DNA from: an uncultured Clostridia bacterium
GTDB taxonomy: Bacteria; Bacillota; Clostridia; TANB77; CAG-508
Assembly (NCBI GenBank): GCA_934162255.1
Contig: CAKPIG010000002.1
Span: 100,911 to 164,910 of the forward strand
DNA: 64,000 nucleotides
Reading direction: 5' to 3'
Made by a program: the position numbers and the translations under genes. The notes beneath the pieces were generated by a model that was not told the origin of the DNA, ran no database searches, and saw only the letters and a list, made by a program, of their open reading frames with translations. Of this stretch, positions 7,833 to 16,343 are shown in pieces. Position 1 is the first letter of the stretch. Each line of letters begins with the position of its first letter.

Positions 7833-9443
7833 ATGCCAAGCTATCTAGGATTATATATTCAAGATAATTTAATAAAATATGCTAAAGTTTCAAAAGAAAA
7901 AGAAAGCATAAAAATAGATTCATATGGAATAAAATTTTATACAAATGTATACCAAGCAATAAAACAAATTATTGAAGAAACATATAGTTATAAAACACTG
8001 ATAAGTACAAATTTAACAGAAGAATCTTATCAGTATTTTGAAATGTTTGCATTATTAAATAAAAAAGATTTAGAAAAGGCAATAAAACTAGAATTTGATT
8101 CATATTGTTCAGAGAAAGGATATAATGCAAATACTTTAGAAACAAGATATGCAATAGTAAATAATGCTGAGGATAAAGAAAAATTAAAAGTAATAAATAT
8201 ATGTGAAAATAAAATGGAACTAAGTAAAATAAATCAAAAATTTGATGGCTACAGATTAGGTACGATAGTTCCGATTTCTATGTCAATATCTAATATATTG
8301 AATGTAGACTCAAAAGAAAATGCATTAATTGTAAATATAGATGACAATACAGTTATCACAAAAATAATAAATGGAAGCATATATGATGTAGAAACTTTAG
8401 ATGAAGGAAGCAAAGAAATATTACAAGCAATCAGTTTAAAAGAAAATTCTTACTCAAAAGCATATGAAATATGTCAAAACACAACAATATATACAGCAGA
8501 TGTTCAAGATTTTGCTGAAACAGCAAGTACTCATTTAGAAGATATAATGCCAACTTTATACAACATTGTTGGAAAAGTTCAAAAAATAATAAATGAAAGT
8601 TCTGAACAAATAAACAAAGTATATATTACAGGAACACTTTCATGTGTAAACAATATTGATTTATATTTTCAAGAATATTTGGGAAAAGTAAAATGTGAAA
8701 TACTAAGACCATATTTTATACCAAATACAACAAGTGAAATAAATATAAAGGAATATATTGAAGTAAACTCTGCAATAGCACTAGCATTACAAGGACTAGG
8801 TGAAGGAGTAAAAGGAATAAATTTTAAAAAGAATGCACCAGGAGAAAGTTTCTGGAATATTCAAATAGGCGGAGGAAAGAAAGAACCAAAAGGTAAGAAT
8901 TCCAAAGTTGATTTAGGTGGATTTAAAGATAAGTTTTCAATACAAGAAATGGGATTAGTAAGAGGAATTACATCTTTACTATTATTTGTTATCATATTTA
9001 GTATATTCTCAACATTACTAGTAAAACAAATAGAAAATAAATCAAATGTTATTGATGGAGTTACATCAGAGATAAATGTACAAATATCAAAAGTAAATAG
9101 AGATACTTCAACACTAAGTACACAAAAAGAGCAATATACACAATTAATTAAAGACTTGGAAGAAGCAAATCAAAAAATTAGTGATATAAATGCAAGCAAA
9201 AATTTAATACCACAATTGTTAAACAACATAATGAACACAATAGATGCAACAGTACAAATAACATCAATAGAAAATACTACAGGAAAGCATATTGTAATAA
9301 CTGCACAATCAGCAAAATATCCAGGACTAGGATATTTCAAAACAAAATTAAAAACAAATGGAATACTTCAAAATGTTGTTTCAGGAAGTAGTATGAAACA
9401 AAATGGAGTAATTATAGTAACGATAGAAGGTGATTTACCATGA
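7833..9443 (+). CDS. PilM-PilN fusion, type IV pilus assembly platform protein
   Basis: 536 residues. Residues 1 to about 345 look like the actin-fold PilM/FtsA-type ATPase (MPSYLGLYIQDNLIKYAKV at the nucleotide-binding start; KVYITGTLSCVNNID later). A Gly/Lys linker follows, then one membrane segment about 375-395 (LLLFVIIFSIFSTLLV), a coiled coil and a PilN-like C-terminal domain. In most bacteria PilM (cytoplasmic) and PilN (inner membrane) are separate and bind through the PilN N-terminus; here that contact appears hard-wired. AAGGAGG precedes the ATG. First gene of the operon, overlapping the next by ATGA. Sequence similarity is weak; architecture and position carry the call. Confidence 0.8.
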   Translation: MPSYLGLYIQDNLIKYAKVSKEKESIKIDSYGIKFYTNVYQAIKQIIEETYSYKTLISTNLTEESYQYFEMFALLNKKDLEKAIKLEFDSYCSEKGYNANTLETRYAIVNNAEDKEKLKVINICENKMELSKINQKFDGYRLGTIVPISMSISNILNVDSKENALIVNIDDNTVITKIINGSIYDVETLDEGSKEILQAISLKENSYSKAYEICQNTTIYTADVQDFAETASTHLEDIMPTLYNIVGKVQKIINESSEQINKVYITGTLSCVNNIDLYFQEYLGKVKCEILRPYFIPNTTSEINIKEYIEVNSAIALALQGLGEGVKGINFKKNAPGESFWNIQIGGGKKEPKGKNSKVDLGGFKDKFSIQEMGLVRGITSLLLFVIIFSIFSTLLVKQIENKSNVIDGVTSEINVQISKVNRDTSTLSTQKEQYTQLIKDLEEANQKISDINASKNLIPQLLNNIMNTIDATVQITSIENTTGKHIVITAQSAKYPGLGYFKTKLKTNGILQNVVSGSSMKQNGVIIVTIEGDLP

Positions 9444-10261
9444 GAAAGATATTATTAGGAGTATTGGTAGCTTTACTATTAGCACTTTCAGTATATACAG
9501 CAGTTTATGGTATTTCACTTGGAAATATAAAAATTAGTGGGATTCCATTAATTAAACAAAAAAATGCTGAACTTGAAACAAAAATAGAAAAGGCTAATCA
9601 ATTAAAAAATGAAACATATCCATCTAGTGTAAATAAACTAGAATCAGAATACAAAAATTTAATAAGTGAAAAAGAAAGATATGAACAAATTGTTGAATTA
9701 GGCGTTGACGCAAATGGACAACCATTAAACAAAATTCAAGAATACGAAGTTGAAAAAATTTGGGTAACAATGGGAAACTATGCTAAAAAACAAGGTGTAG
9801 ATTTAAAAATGGATGTTAGCCAAAACAATGAAATAAGCAAAAGTTATGATTTAACATTCACAGTAACAGGTGGATATATACAAATTACAGACTTTTTATA
9901 TGATGTAGAAAGAGATAGCACTTTAGTATTTAAACTAGAAAATTTCAAAATGGTACCAGGTTCAAGCAACAGTAACAATAACAATAACAGTAGTAATTCT
10001 AGTAGTAATAGTAATAGTTCTAGTAGTAATAGCAATAGTAGCTCTACAGGAACTTCAGAAAAGAAAACAGATGATAATGATAATCTAGAAGCAACATTTG
10101 TATGTAAAGATATTAAACTTAATATATCAGGAATAAATACTGTAAAAACAGATAATACAAATTCATCAAATGGAACAAGCGGAACAGGTACATCAGATAC
10201 ATCAACACAAAATAATAGCAATGATAGTACAACTTCAACAAATAGCAATTCAAATTCATAA
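9440..10261 (+). CDS. PilO-like pilus assembly protein with Ser/Asn-rich tracts
   Basis: 273 residues: short cytoplasmic start, one membrane segment (residues about 3-24), a coiled coil (residues about 45-80), then a small alpha/beta domain (TFTVTGGYIQITDFLYDVE), the usual PilO layout. After residue about 175 there is a tract of Ser and Asn coded by repeated AGT/AAT/AAC triplets, a short folded piece, and a second Ser/Thr/Asn/Gly tail. PilO normally forms a heterodimer with PilN on the outer face of the membrane. Start overlaps the previous stop (ATGA), implying translational coupling. The tracts are unusual for PilO. Confidence 0.75.
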   Translation: MRKILLGVLVALLLALSVYTAVYGISLGNIKISGIPLIKQKNAELETKIEKANQLKNETYPSSVNKLESEYKNLISEKERYEQIVELGVDANGQPLNKIQEYEVEKIWVTMGNYAKKQGVDLKMDVSQNNEISKSYDLTFTVTGGYIQITDFLYDVERDSTLVFKLENFKMVPGSSNSNNNNNSSNSSSNSNSSSSNSNSSSTGTSEKKTDDNDNLEATFVCKDIKLNISGINTVKTDNTNSSNGTSGTGTSDTSTQNNSNDSTTSTNSNSNS

Positions 10262-10279
10262 AAGAAAGGGGTAAATGGT

Positions 10280-10738
10280 ATGAACAAAACAATTATGAGA
10301 GAAATAATAATAGCATTATTGATATGTTTAGCAATACTACTTATATTGGCAGTAGCTTTATATAATTTTATTCCAGCAAATAAAGTTGTACCAGAAGTAA
10401 TAAAATACACACCAACAAGTGAAATACAAACACAGTTAAATTCAGAAGTGGAAGATAATTCAAAAGAAATTCTTATGACATATGAAATAACGGCACAAGA
10501 CTTAGAGAATTATAGAAAAACAAAAGATTATCAACCAGGAAAGGCAAACCCTTTTGCTGAGTACAAAGAAGACACTGGAGATGAAAGTACTGGAACAGGA
10601 AACACTAACACATCAAATGGTAGTACAAGCACAGGAAGCAGTAATAACAGCCAAACAAATCAAGGTAGTGGAACAACATCAAAAGACAATAATAGTAGTT
10701 CAAGTGGAAAGTTGTTCGAAAATGGTTCAAGTAAATAA
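10280..10738 (+). CDS. Membrane-anchored pilus-operon protein with Ser/Thr/Asn-rich tail (PilP position)
   Basis: 152 residues: one N-terminal membrane segment (IIIALLICLAILLILAVAL), a short extracellular region with KANPFAEY, and a tail rich in Ser, Thr, Gly and Asn. GAAAGGGG precedes the ATG. I do not recognise it by sequence. Its place after PilO and the NPF-containing stretch recall the PilP lipoprotein slot of Gram-negative operons, but a Gram-positive cell has no secretin to reach, so this is speculation. The tail resembles that of the preceding PilO-like protein. Confidence 0.6.
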   Translation: MNKTIMREIIIALLICLAILLILAVALYNFIPANKVVPEVIKYTPTSEIQTQLNSEVEDNSKEILMTYEITAQDLENYRKTKDYQPGKANPFAEYKEDTGDESTGTGNTNTSNGSTSTGSSNNSQTNQGSGTTSKDNNSSSSGKLFENGSSK

Positions 10739-10802
10739 GGTTATATTTAATAACTTAAATATATTACAATAAATTTCAAGATAAAAAAGGGGGGAAATAC
10801 TT

Positions 10803-11276
10803 ATGAAGAATCAAAAAGGTGTAACATTAATCGCTTTAGTAGTAACAATTGTAGTATTATTAATACTAGCAGGAGTTGCAATAGCAATGCTAAGAGGAGA
10901 TAATGGAATATTAAAAGAAGCAACAACAGCTTCAAAAGAAACAGATTTAGGTGAGCAAAGAGAAGCAGTTCTTAATGTCATAAATGAAGCTACAACAAAA
11001 TATTATGACTTAAAATATGTACAAAATAGTGCAACAATTAAAGAAGTAACACAAGCACAATATATAGCAAAAGAATTAATAACTTCTAGTAAGTCAGGAG
11101 CATTACAGAATAAAGTAACTATTACTTATGCAGATGCTGGTGAGACTGCTATAGGAGATGTATTAACATATACAGGTAAAAAAATAAAAATAAAATTAGC
11201 TGCAGATACTTCAAAAACAGCAATATATGATACTGAAACAAATCCAACAGGAGACCTAATTACAAGTTGGAATTAA
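10803..11276 (+). CDS. Type IV pilin 1 (tandem paralogue)
   Basis: 157 residues: leader MKNQKG, cleavage expected after Gly6, then VTLIALVVTIVVLLILAG and AIAMLRGDNGIL, the hydrophobic N-terminal helix of a type IV pilin. Position 5 of the mature protein is Ala, not the usual Glu. The C-terminal part has TYADAGE and TYTGKKIKIKLA strands. A long AAGGGGGGAA ribosome site suggests high expression. First of three tandem pilin genes whose first 120 bases are nearly identical while the rest diverges. Confidence 0.88.
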   Translation: MKNQKGVTLIALVVTIVVLLILAGVAIAMLRGDNGILKEATTASKETDLGEQREAVLNVINEATTKYYDLKYVQNSATIKEVTQAQYIAKELITSSKSGALQNKVTITYADAGETAIGDVLTYTGKKIKIKLAADTSKTAIYDTETNPTGDLITSWN

Positions 11277-11311
11277 AATATAAAATATTAATAAATAAAG
11301 GAGAAAAAACA

Positions 11312-11773
11312 ATGAAAAATCAAAAAGGTGTAACATTAATTGCTTTAGTAGTAACAATTGTAGTATTATTAATACTAGCAGGAGTTGCAATAGCAATGTT
11401 AAGAGGAGATAATGGAATATTAACAGAAGCTGCAAAAGCTTCAGATTCAACAAAAATATCAGAAGAAAAAGAAGCAGTTTCAAACGCAATAAATGAATTG
11501 ACAACAAAATATTATGACTTAAAATATGTAGAAACAAATACAACATTAACAAGTGCAATTGAGGGAAAAAAACAAGGACAATATATAGCAGAACATTTAA
11601 ATGATAAAGTAAGTTCTAAAGTTGATATATCAAAAGATGAAAGCACAGGAAATTTAACAATAAAAACTAAAACTGTATATACATCAGGAACAGACAAAGG
11701 AAAAGTTGAACAAGCAACATATACTGCAGAAACAGGAACTCTTAGTGATTGGACTAAAGTAACAAAAGAATAA
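11312..11773 (+). CDS. Type IV pilin 2 (tandem paralogue)
   Basis: 153 residues from the ATG behind AAAGGAG; an upstream in-frame ATG overlapping pilin 1 would add 15 residues that break the MKNQKG leader, so I reject it. The processed helix VTLIALVVTIVVLLILAG is identical to pilin 1, again with Ala at mature position 5. The globular part diverges (SKVDISKDESTGNLTIKTK). Likely a second major pilin or a minor one; spacing of 35 bases puts it in the same transcript. Confidence 0.87.
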   Translation: MKNQKGVTLIALVVTIVVLLILAGVAIAMLRGDNGILTEAAKASDSTKISEEKEAVSNAINELTTKYYDLKYVETNTTLTSAIEGKKQGQYIAEHLNDKVSSKVDISKDESTGNLTIKTKTVYTSGTDKGKVEQATYTAETGTLSDWTKVTKE

Positions 11774-11788
11774 AGGAGAGAAAAAACA

Positions 11789-12226
11789 ATGAAAAATCAA
11801 AAAGGTATAACATTAATCGCTCTAGTAGTAACAATTGTAGTATTATTAATACTAGCAGGAGTTGCAATAGCAATGTTAAGAGGAGATAATGGAATATTAA
11901 AAGAAGCAACAACAGCTGCAAGCGAAACAAAAAAATCAGAAGCTGAAGAAGCTATAAATAATGCAATAAATGAAGGGACAACAGCATATTATGATAAGAA
12001 ATATGTAACAAAATCATTTGAAGCTGCAGAAGAAAATTTTAAGGATACTCAAGCAAAATATGTAGGATATTATTTAAAAAATAAAGCTACAAATTTATCA
12101 GAATATGTAGAAAATTTTGGAGAATATACAAAAGATAGTACAAAATTAGTTATAAAGGTAAAAGGTGATTATGGTGGTGCAGTGTATGAATACAATACAA
12201 ATGGTACATTAACAAAAACTAATTAA
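11789..12226 (+). CDS. Type IV pilin 3 (tandem paralogue)
   Basis: 145 residues, leader MKNQKG, mature helix ITLIALVVTIVVLLILAG with Ala at position 5. The globular domain is shorter and differs from its neighbours (YYDKKYVTKSF and YVGYYLKNKA are shared themes). AAAGGAG precedes the ATG, 15 bases after pilin 2. Followed by a perfect 12-bp hairpin that may separate abundant pilin mRNA from the assembly genes. Confidence 0.87.
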   Translation: MKNQKGITLIALVVTIVVLLILAGVAIAMLRGDNGILKEATTAASETKKSEAEEAINNAINEGTTAYYDKKYVTKSFEAAEENFKDTQAKYVGYYLKNKATNLSEYVENFGEYTKDSTKLVIKVKGDYGGAVYEYNTNGTLTKTN

Positions 12227-12233
12227 TTTAACA

Positions 12234-12260
12234 ACAGGCATATACTAAGTATATGCCTGT
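12234..12260 (+). other. Perfect 12-bp hairpin after the pilins
   Basis: ACAGGCATATAC (12234-12245), loop TAA, GTATATGCCTGT (12249-12260). There is no T-run, so it is not a standard intrinsic terminator; more likely an mRNA 3'-end stabiliser, processing site or partial terminator inside the operon. Confidence 0.75.
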
Positions 12261-12289
12261 ACTAATATAAAACAAAGGAAGGCAAGGAA

Positions 12290-13105
12290 ATGAACATATA
12301 TTTATATGTAGTAATATTCATGATAGGAACAGTATTCGGAAGTTTTTATACACTTGCGGTGTATAGAATACCACAAAATATAGACATAGTAAAAAAGCAC
12401 TCATATTGCCCAAATTGTAATAACAAATTAGGCTTTTTTGAGTTGATACCTGTACTAAGTTATATATTATTAGGAGGAAAATGCAAACATTGTGGTAAAA
12501 AAATAAGACCAAGATACTTGATATTAGAACTATTAGGAGGAATATCATTTGTAGTGTTAGCAATTGCACTAAAAATAGATGCTAGAACAATAAATTTACA
12601 AACAGCAATAATATATGCATTCACTGTATTATATTTTACAGCAATAGTGCTAATTGCAGGAATAGACAAAGAACATATAAAAATAGAAAAAAGAGTCCTT
12701 GCATATGGAATAATCATATCAATTTTATATATGATATATCTATATACAATAGGCTATGCTAGTATATATAGATATGCTATATATTTTCCTATATACTTAG
12801 CTACATATGCAGTATTATTAATAATAGATTCACTTTTCTTAAGAAAACAAGCAGAAGATAGTTATTTAATAAATACACTAATATTATTAAATATGATATT
12901 AATATTTTCAGGGTCACAAAGGTATTTAATGACAGTTATAATGTCAATTATAGCAATATTAGTATATGTACTAATAAAAAGAATAACACAAAGAAAAAAC
13001 GGAAATGTGAAATTGAAATTTAAAGAAATTCCAATAGGATATTTTATATGTGCAAGTAATATAATTGTAATTTTCATGATGACAATTTTAACAAACATAC
13101 AATAA
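12290..13105 (+). CDS. pilD: Prepilin peptidase (PilD/GspO family), variant active site
   Basis: 271 residues with about seven membrane segments. The cytoplasmic loop has two zinc-type pairs (CPNCNNKLG and CKHCGKKIRPRYL) followed by LELLGG, diagnostic of bifunctional prepilin peptidase/N-methyltransferases. The first catalytic Asp is in AGIDKEH. The second normally lies in a GxGD motif; here the aligned stretch reads KQAEDSYLINTL, keeping the Asp but losing both Gly. It should cleave the prepilins of this operon and the lectin-like one at 2.5 kb. AAGGAAGG precedes the ATG. Confidence 0.9.
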   Translation: MNIYLYVVIFMIGTVFGSFYTLAVYRIPQNIDIVKKHSYCPNCNNKLGFFELIPVLSYILLGGKCKHCGKKIRPRYLILELLGGISFVVLAIALKIDARTINLQTAIIYAFTVLYFTAIVLIAGIDKEHIKIEKRVLAYGIIISILYMIYLYTIGYASIYRYAIYFPIYLATYAVLLIIDSLFLRKQAEDSYLINTLILLNMILIFSGSQRYLMTVIMSIIAILVYVLIKRITQRKNGNVKLKFKEIPIGYFICASNIIVIFMMTILTNIQ

Positions 13106-13120
13106 AAATGGAGGACAAGT

Positions 13121-13546
13121 ATGAAATCAGAAAGAGGTATAACATTAACTTCTGTAATGATATATGTATTAGTTTTTACAATAGTTGTACTGACAATAGG
13201 TAGAATAACAACATATTTTTATAAAAATGTAAAAACATTATCAACAAGTACAACTTCATATGGGCAATATACAAAATTTAATAGTTACTTTTCTGAAGAA
13301 GTAAACATAAAAGAAAATACTGTAGAAATTCAGGAAGATGATAAAACTAAAAAAATAATATTTTCAGAAACAAATAATGTATATACATGGACTGAAAATA
13401 AAATATTCAGAAATAAAGTAAAAATATGTAGCAATGTAAAAGATTTTAATTGCTCATATAATTCAGAGACTGGAGTTATAACTATCAGTTATAAAATCAA
13501 CGGAGAGGATGCTCCACTTACAACGAATTACACAATAGCAAAATAA
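13121..13546 (+). CDS. Minor pilin / pseudopilin
   Basis: 141 residues: leader MKSERG, then ITLTSVMIYVLVFTIVVLTIG, a prepilin-type helix again without Glu at position 5, and a small beta-rich domain (KIIFSETNNVYTW, GVITISYKINGE). This resembles the ComGF/GspH-type minor pilins that prime pilus assembly. GGAGGACAAGT precedes the ATG; it lies between the peptidase and PilB. Confidence 0.75.
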   Translation: MKSERGITLTSVMIYVLVFTIVVLTIGRITTYFYKNVKTLSTSTTSYGQYTKFNSYFSEEVNIKENTVEIQEDDKTKKIIFSETNNVYTWTENKIFRNKVKICSNVKDFNCSYNSETGVITISYKINGEDAPLTTNYTIAK

Positions 13547-13563
13547 CAAAGGAGGACAATATA

Positions 13564-15201
13564 ATGGATGTAAGAAAACGTCAACCAATAGGAATAGAAC
13601 TTGTAAAAAGAGGAATAGTAAAAGAATCAGATATAGAAAATGCTTTGCTAGAGCAAAAGAAAAATCCTAATAAAAAAATAGGAGAAATTTTAAATGAATT
13701 AAAAGTATGTGATTCACAAATATTAATAGAAGCAATTGGAGATATAATAGGTGTAAAAGGCATGATATTAAGCCAATCACAAATAAAAATTGAAGTATTA
13801 GATTATGTTTCATTAGAAATTGTAAGAAAAAATAGAATGGTTCCATTTGAAATAGAAAATGGAAAAATAAAAGTATGTTTTGCAGATACAACAAATACAA
13901 GAAATATAGAAACAGTAAGATTATTAATGTTAAATAAAGGCCTAATAATAGACCCATATATCACATTTGGAAGTATTATTGATGAAATAATAAGTAAATT
14001 AGGTGGTTCTGTAGATAAAGACATGTCAAGAATAGGACAAGATAATAATATAACAGAAATAGTTGATACAATAATAAAAACAGCTATGGAAAAAAGAGCA
14101 AGTGATATTCACATCGAACCATTAAGAGATGAAATAAGAATTAGATACAGAATAGATGGAGAATTGTTTACAGAAACTACACTTCCAAAATCTAAACAAC
14201 CTCAAATAATAGGAAGATTAAAAGCAATTTCTAATATGCATCAAGAAAAACAAGAATCACAAGATGGTAGAATCTTATTATATGATGATTATAATATCCG
14301 TGTATCTTCTCAAAAAAACGTATGTGGAGAAAAATTTGTATTAAGACTATTAAAAAAGAATACAAATATTAGAAATATATTTGAACTTGGATATCCAGGA
14401 ACAGAACAAAGTTTAAATAAGAGTATAAACAAAAGAAATAGTATAACAGTAATTGCAGCTCCTACAGGAGAAGGAAAAACAACATCATTATATAGTTTCA
14501 TTGATTATTTGAACAAACCAGAAATAAATATAACAACAATTGAAGACCCTGTTGAAATACGTATAGATGGTCTAAACCAAATAGAAATTGATTCAAAAGC
14601 AACATTTTCAGACTCTTTAAGAACAGTATTAAGACAAGATCCTGATATTATTCTAGTTGGAGAAATAAGAGATAAGGAAACTGCTGAAATTGCAATACAA
14701 GCAGGACAAACAGGACATTATGTATTATCAACAATACACACAATTGATGCAATAGAAGTAATCACAAGATTAAGAAAAATAGGATTGACAGATTATGATA
14801 TAGCAAGTACACTTGCAACAAGTATTTCACAAAGACTATTAAGAAAATTATGTCCACATTGTAGACATGAAAGAGAATTCACTCAAGAAGAAAGAGATAT
14901 AATCGCAAGTATTGGTCAAAGATATAATGTAGAATTTGACTTAAATGGAAAAACAACATTTGATGCAATTGGATGTGATAAATGTAATAATACAGGTTAT
15001 TATGGAAGAACAGGAATATTTGAAATACTTGATATAACAGATGATATAAAAGAACTTATAATGAAAGGTGCATCAAGTATCGAAGTAAAAAGACAAGCAC
15101 TAACAGGAAGTTATAAGCCACTTTGCATAGATGGAATTAACAAAATACTAAATGGAGTTACAAATTTAGAAGAATTAAATAGAAAAATACTATTATTTTA
15201 A
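13564..15201 (+). CDS. pilB: Type IV pilus extension ATPase PilB
   Basis: 545 residues. N-terminal GspE/MshEN domain (residues 1 to about 150), then RASDIHIEP near 180, Walker A APTGEGKTTS near 303, the Asp box with ITTIEDPVE, Walker B ILVGEIRDKETAEIA, and a C-terminal tetracysteine zinc site (LCPHC and CDKCNNTGY). These define the PilB/GspE extension motor that drives pilin polymerisation from the cytoplasm through PilC. AGGAGG precedes the ATG. Confidence 0.95.
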   Translation: MDVRKRQPIGIELVKRGIVKESDIENALLEQKKNPNKKIGEILNELKVCDSQILIEAIGDIIGVKGMILSQSQIKIEVLDYVSLEIVRKNRMVPFEIENGKIKVCFADTTNTRNIETVRLLMLNKGLIIDPYITFGSIIDEIISKLGGSVDKDMSRIGQDNNITEIVDTIIKTAMEKRASDIHIEPLRDEIRIRYRIDGELFTETTLPKSKQPQIIGRLKAISNMHQEKQESQDGRILLYDDYNIRVSSQKNVCGEKFVLRLLKKNTNIRNIFELGYPGTEQSLNKSINKRNSITVIAAPTGEGKTTSLYSFIDYLNKPEINITTIEDPVEIRIDGLNQIEIDSKATFSDSLRTVLRQDPDIILVGEIRDKETAEIAIQAGQTGHYVLSTIHTIDAIEVITRLRKIGLTDYDIASTLATSISQRLLRKLCPHCRHEREFTQEERDIIASIGQRYNVEFDLNGKTTFDAIGCDKCNNTGYYGRTGIFEILDITDDIKELIMKGASSIEVKRQALTGSYKPLCIDGINKILNGVTNLEELNRKILLF

Positions 15202-15221
15202 TACTAAGGGGGAAATGTCTA

Positions 15222-16328
15222 ATGGTTAATATGGACAAAATAATTGAACAAGCAATAGAAAAGGACGCATCAGATATACATTTAATGTCTGGATTAAAAC
15301 CAATGTTTAGAATTACAAGAGCATTAGTGGAAGCAGAAAATACAGAAATTTTAAAAGATGAAGATATGTATGAAATATATGATTATATCGTAAAAGGAAA
15401 TGTAGATAAAGATAAAGTATTTACAGAAACACGAAAATTGGATACATCTTATGAATTCAATGATATTCGTTTAAGGGTAAATATTTCATATGCAAATGAA
15501 GTTCCAATTTGTACAATGAGACTTATAAAAAATGAGCTACCAGCATATGAAGACTTAGGAGTTCCTGATATAGTAAGAAGAATGACATATCAACCACAAG
15601 GATTAATACTTGTAACAGGAAAAACAAACTCAGGTAAATCAACAACATTAAATGCATTAGTAAATCATATAAATGAAACACAAAATAAGAAAATATTATC
15701 ATTAGAAAGCCCTATAGAATATAAGCACAAATCAAAAAATTCAATGATAGTACAAAAAGAAGTAGGACCAGGAAGAGATTGTTTGACATATCATGATGGT
15801 GTAAAAAATGCATTAAGAGAAGACTGCGATATTCTAGTAATAGGAGAGATTAGAGACAAAGTAACAATGGAAGCTGCAATAGAAATGGCAGAATCAGGAC
15901 ACTTAGTAATAGGTACACTTCATACAAAATCATGTGCAGAAACAATAGACAGAATGATAAACTTCTATGAAGTAAGAGACCAATCTCAAATAAAATATTT
16001 ATTATCAGCATTATTAAAACTTGTAATATCACAAAGATTACTAGTTGGAACTTCAGGAAAACTTGAATTAGTACCAGAAGTAATGGTTGTAGATAATATA
16101 GTAGCAGGTGTTATGAGAAAAGAAAAAATAAGTGTATCTGAAATAGAAGATGCAATTCAAAGTGGTCAAGAAAAAGGAAGTATCAGCTTAATAAACTCAA
16201 TAGCACAACTATTTGTAGATAACAAAATAACTCTAGAACAAGCAAAAATGCAAGTTGAAGAGAAAAATATTGAAACATTAAACAGAACGATTATGCAATT
16301 AAAAATAAAAAAAGGAAATAATTTTTAG
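15222..16328 (+). CDS. pilT: Type IV pilus retraction ATPase PilT
   Basis: 368 residues, close to the family norm. Begins MVNMDKIIEQAIEKDASDIHL; Walker A GKTNSGKSTTLNALV, Walker B ILVIGEIRDKVTMEAA and SGHLVIGTLHTKS. No zinc site, as expected for PilT, the motor that depolymerises pili and gives twitching motility. Its presence argues for retractile pili rather than a secretion pseudopilus. AAGGGGG precedes the ATG. Confidence 0.93.
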   Translation: MVNMDKIIEQAIEKDASDIHLMSGLKPMFRITRALVEAENTEILKDEDMYEIYDYIVKGNVDKDKVFTETRKLDTSYEFNDIRLRVNISYANEVPICTMRLIKNELPAYEDLGVPDIVRRMTYQPQGLILVTGKTNSGKSTTLNALVNHINETQNKKILSLESPIEYKHKSKNSMIVQKEVGPGRDCLTYHDGVKNALREDCDILVIGEIRDKVTMEAAIEMAESGHLVIGTLHTKSCAETIDRMINFYEVRDQSQIKYLLSALLKLVISQRLLVGTSGKLELVPEVMVVDNIVAGVMRKEKISVSEIEDAIQSGQEKGSISLINSIAQLFVDNKITLEQAKMQVEEKNIETLNRTIMQLKIKKGNNF

Positions 16329-16343
16329 GTAAGGGAGAGAACA

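Noticed and set aside
11267..11311. N-terminal extension of pilin 2
   Set aside because: It overlaps the end of pilin 1, and the AAAGGAG site points to the ATG at 11312, which restores the MKNQKG leader shared by all three pilins.
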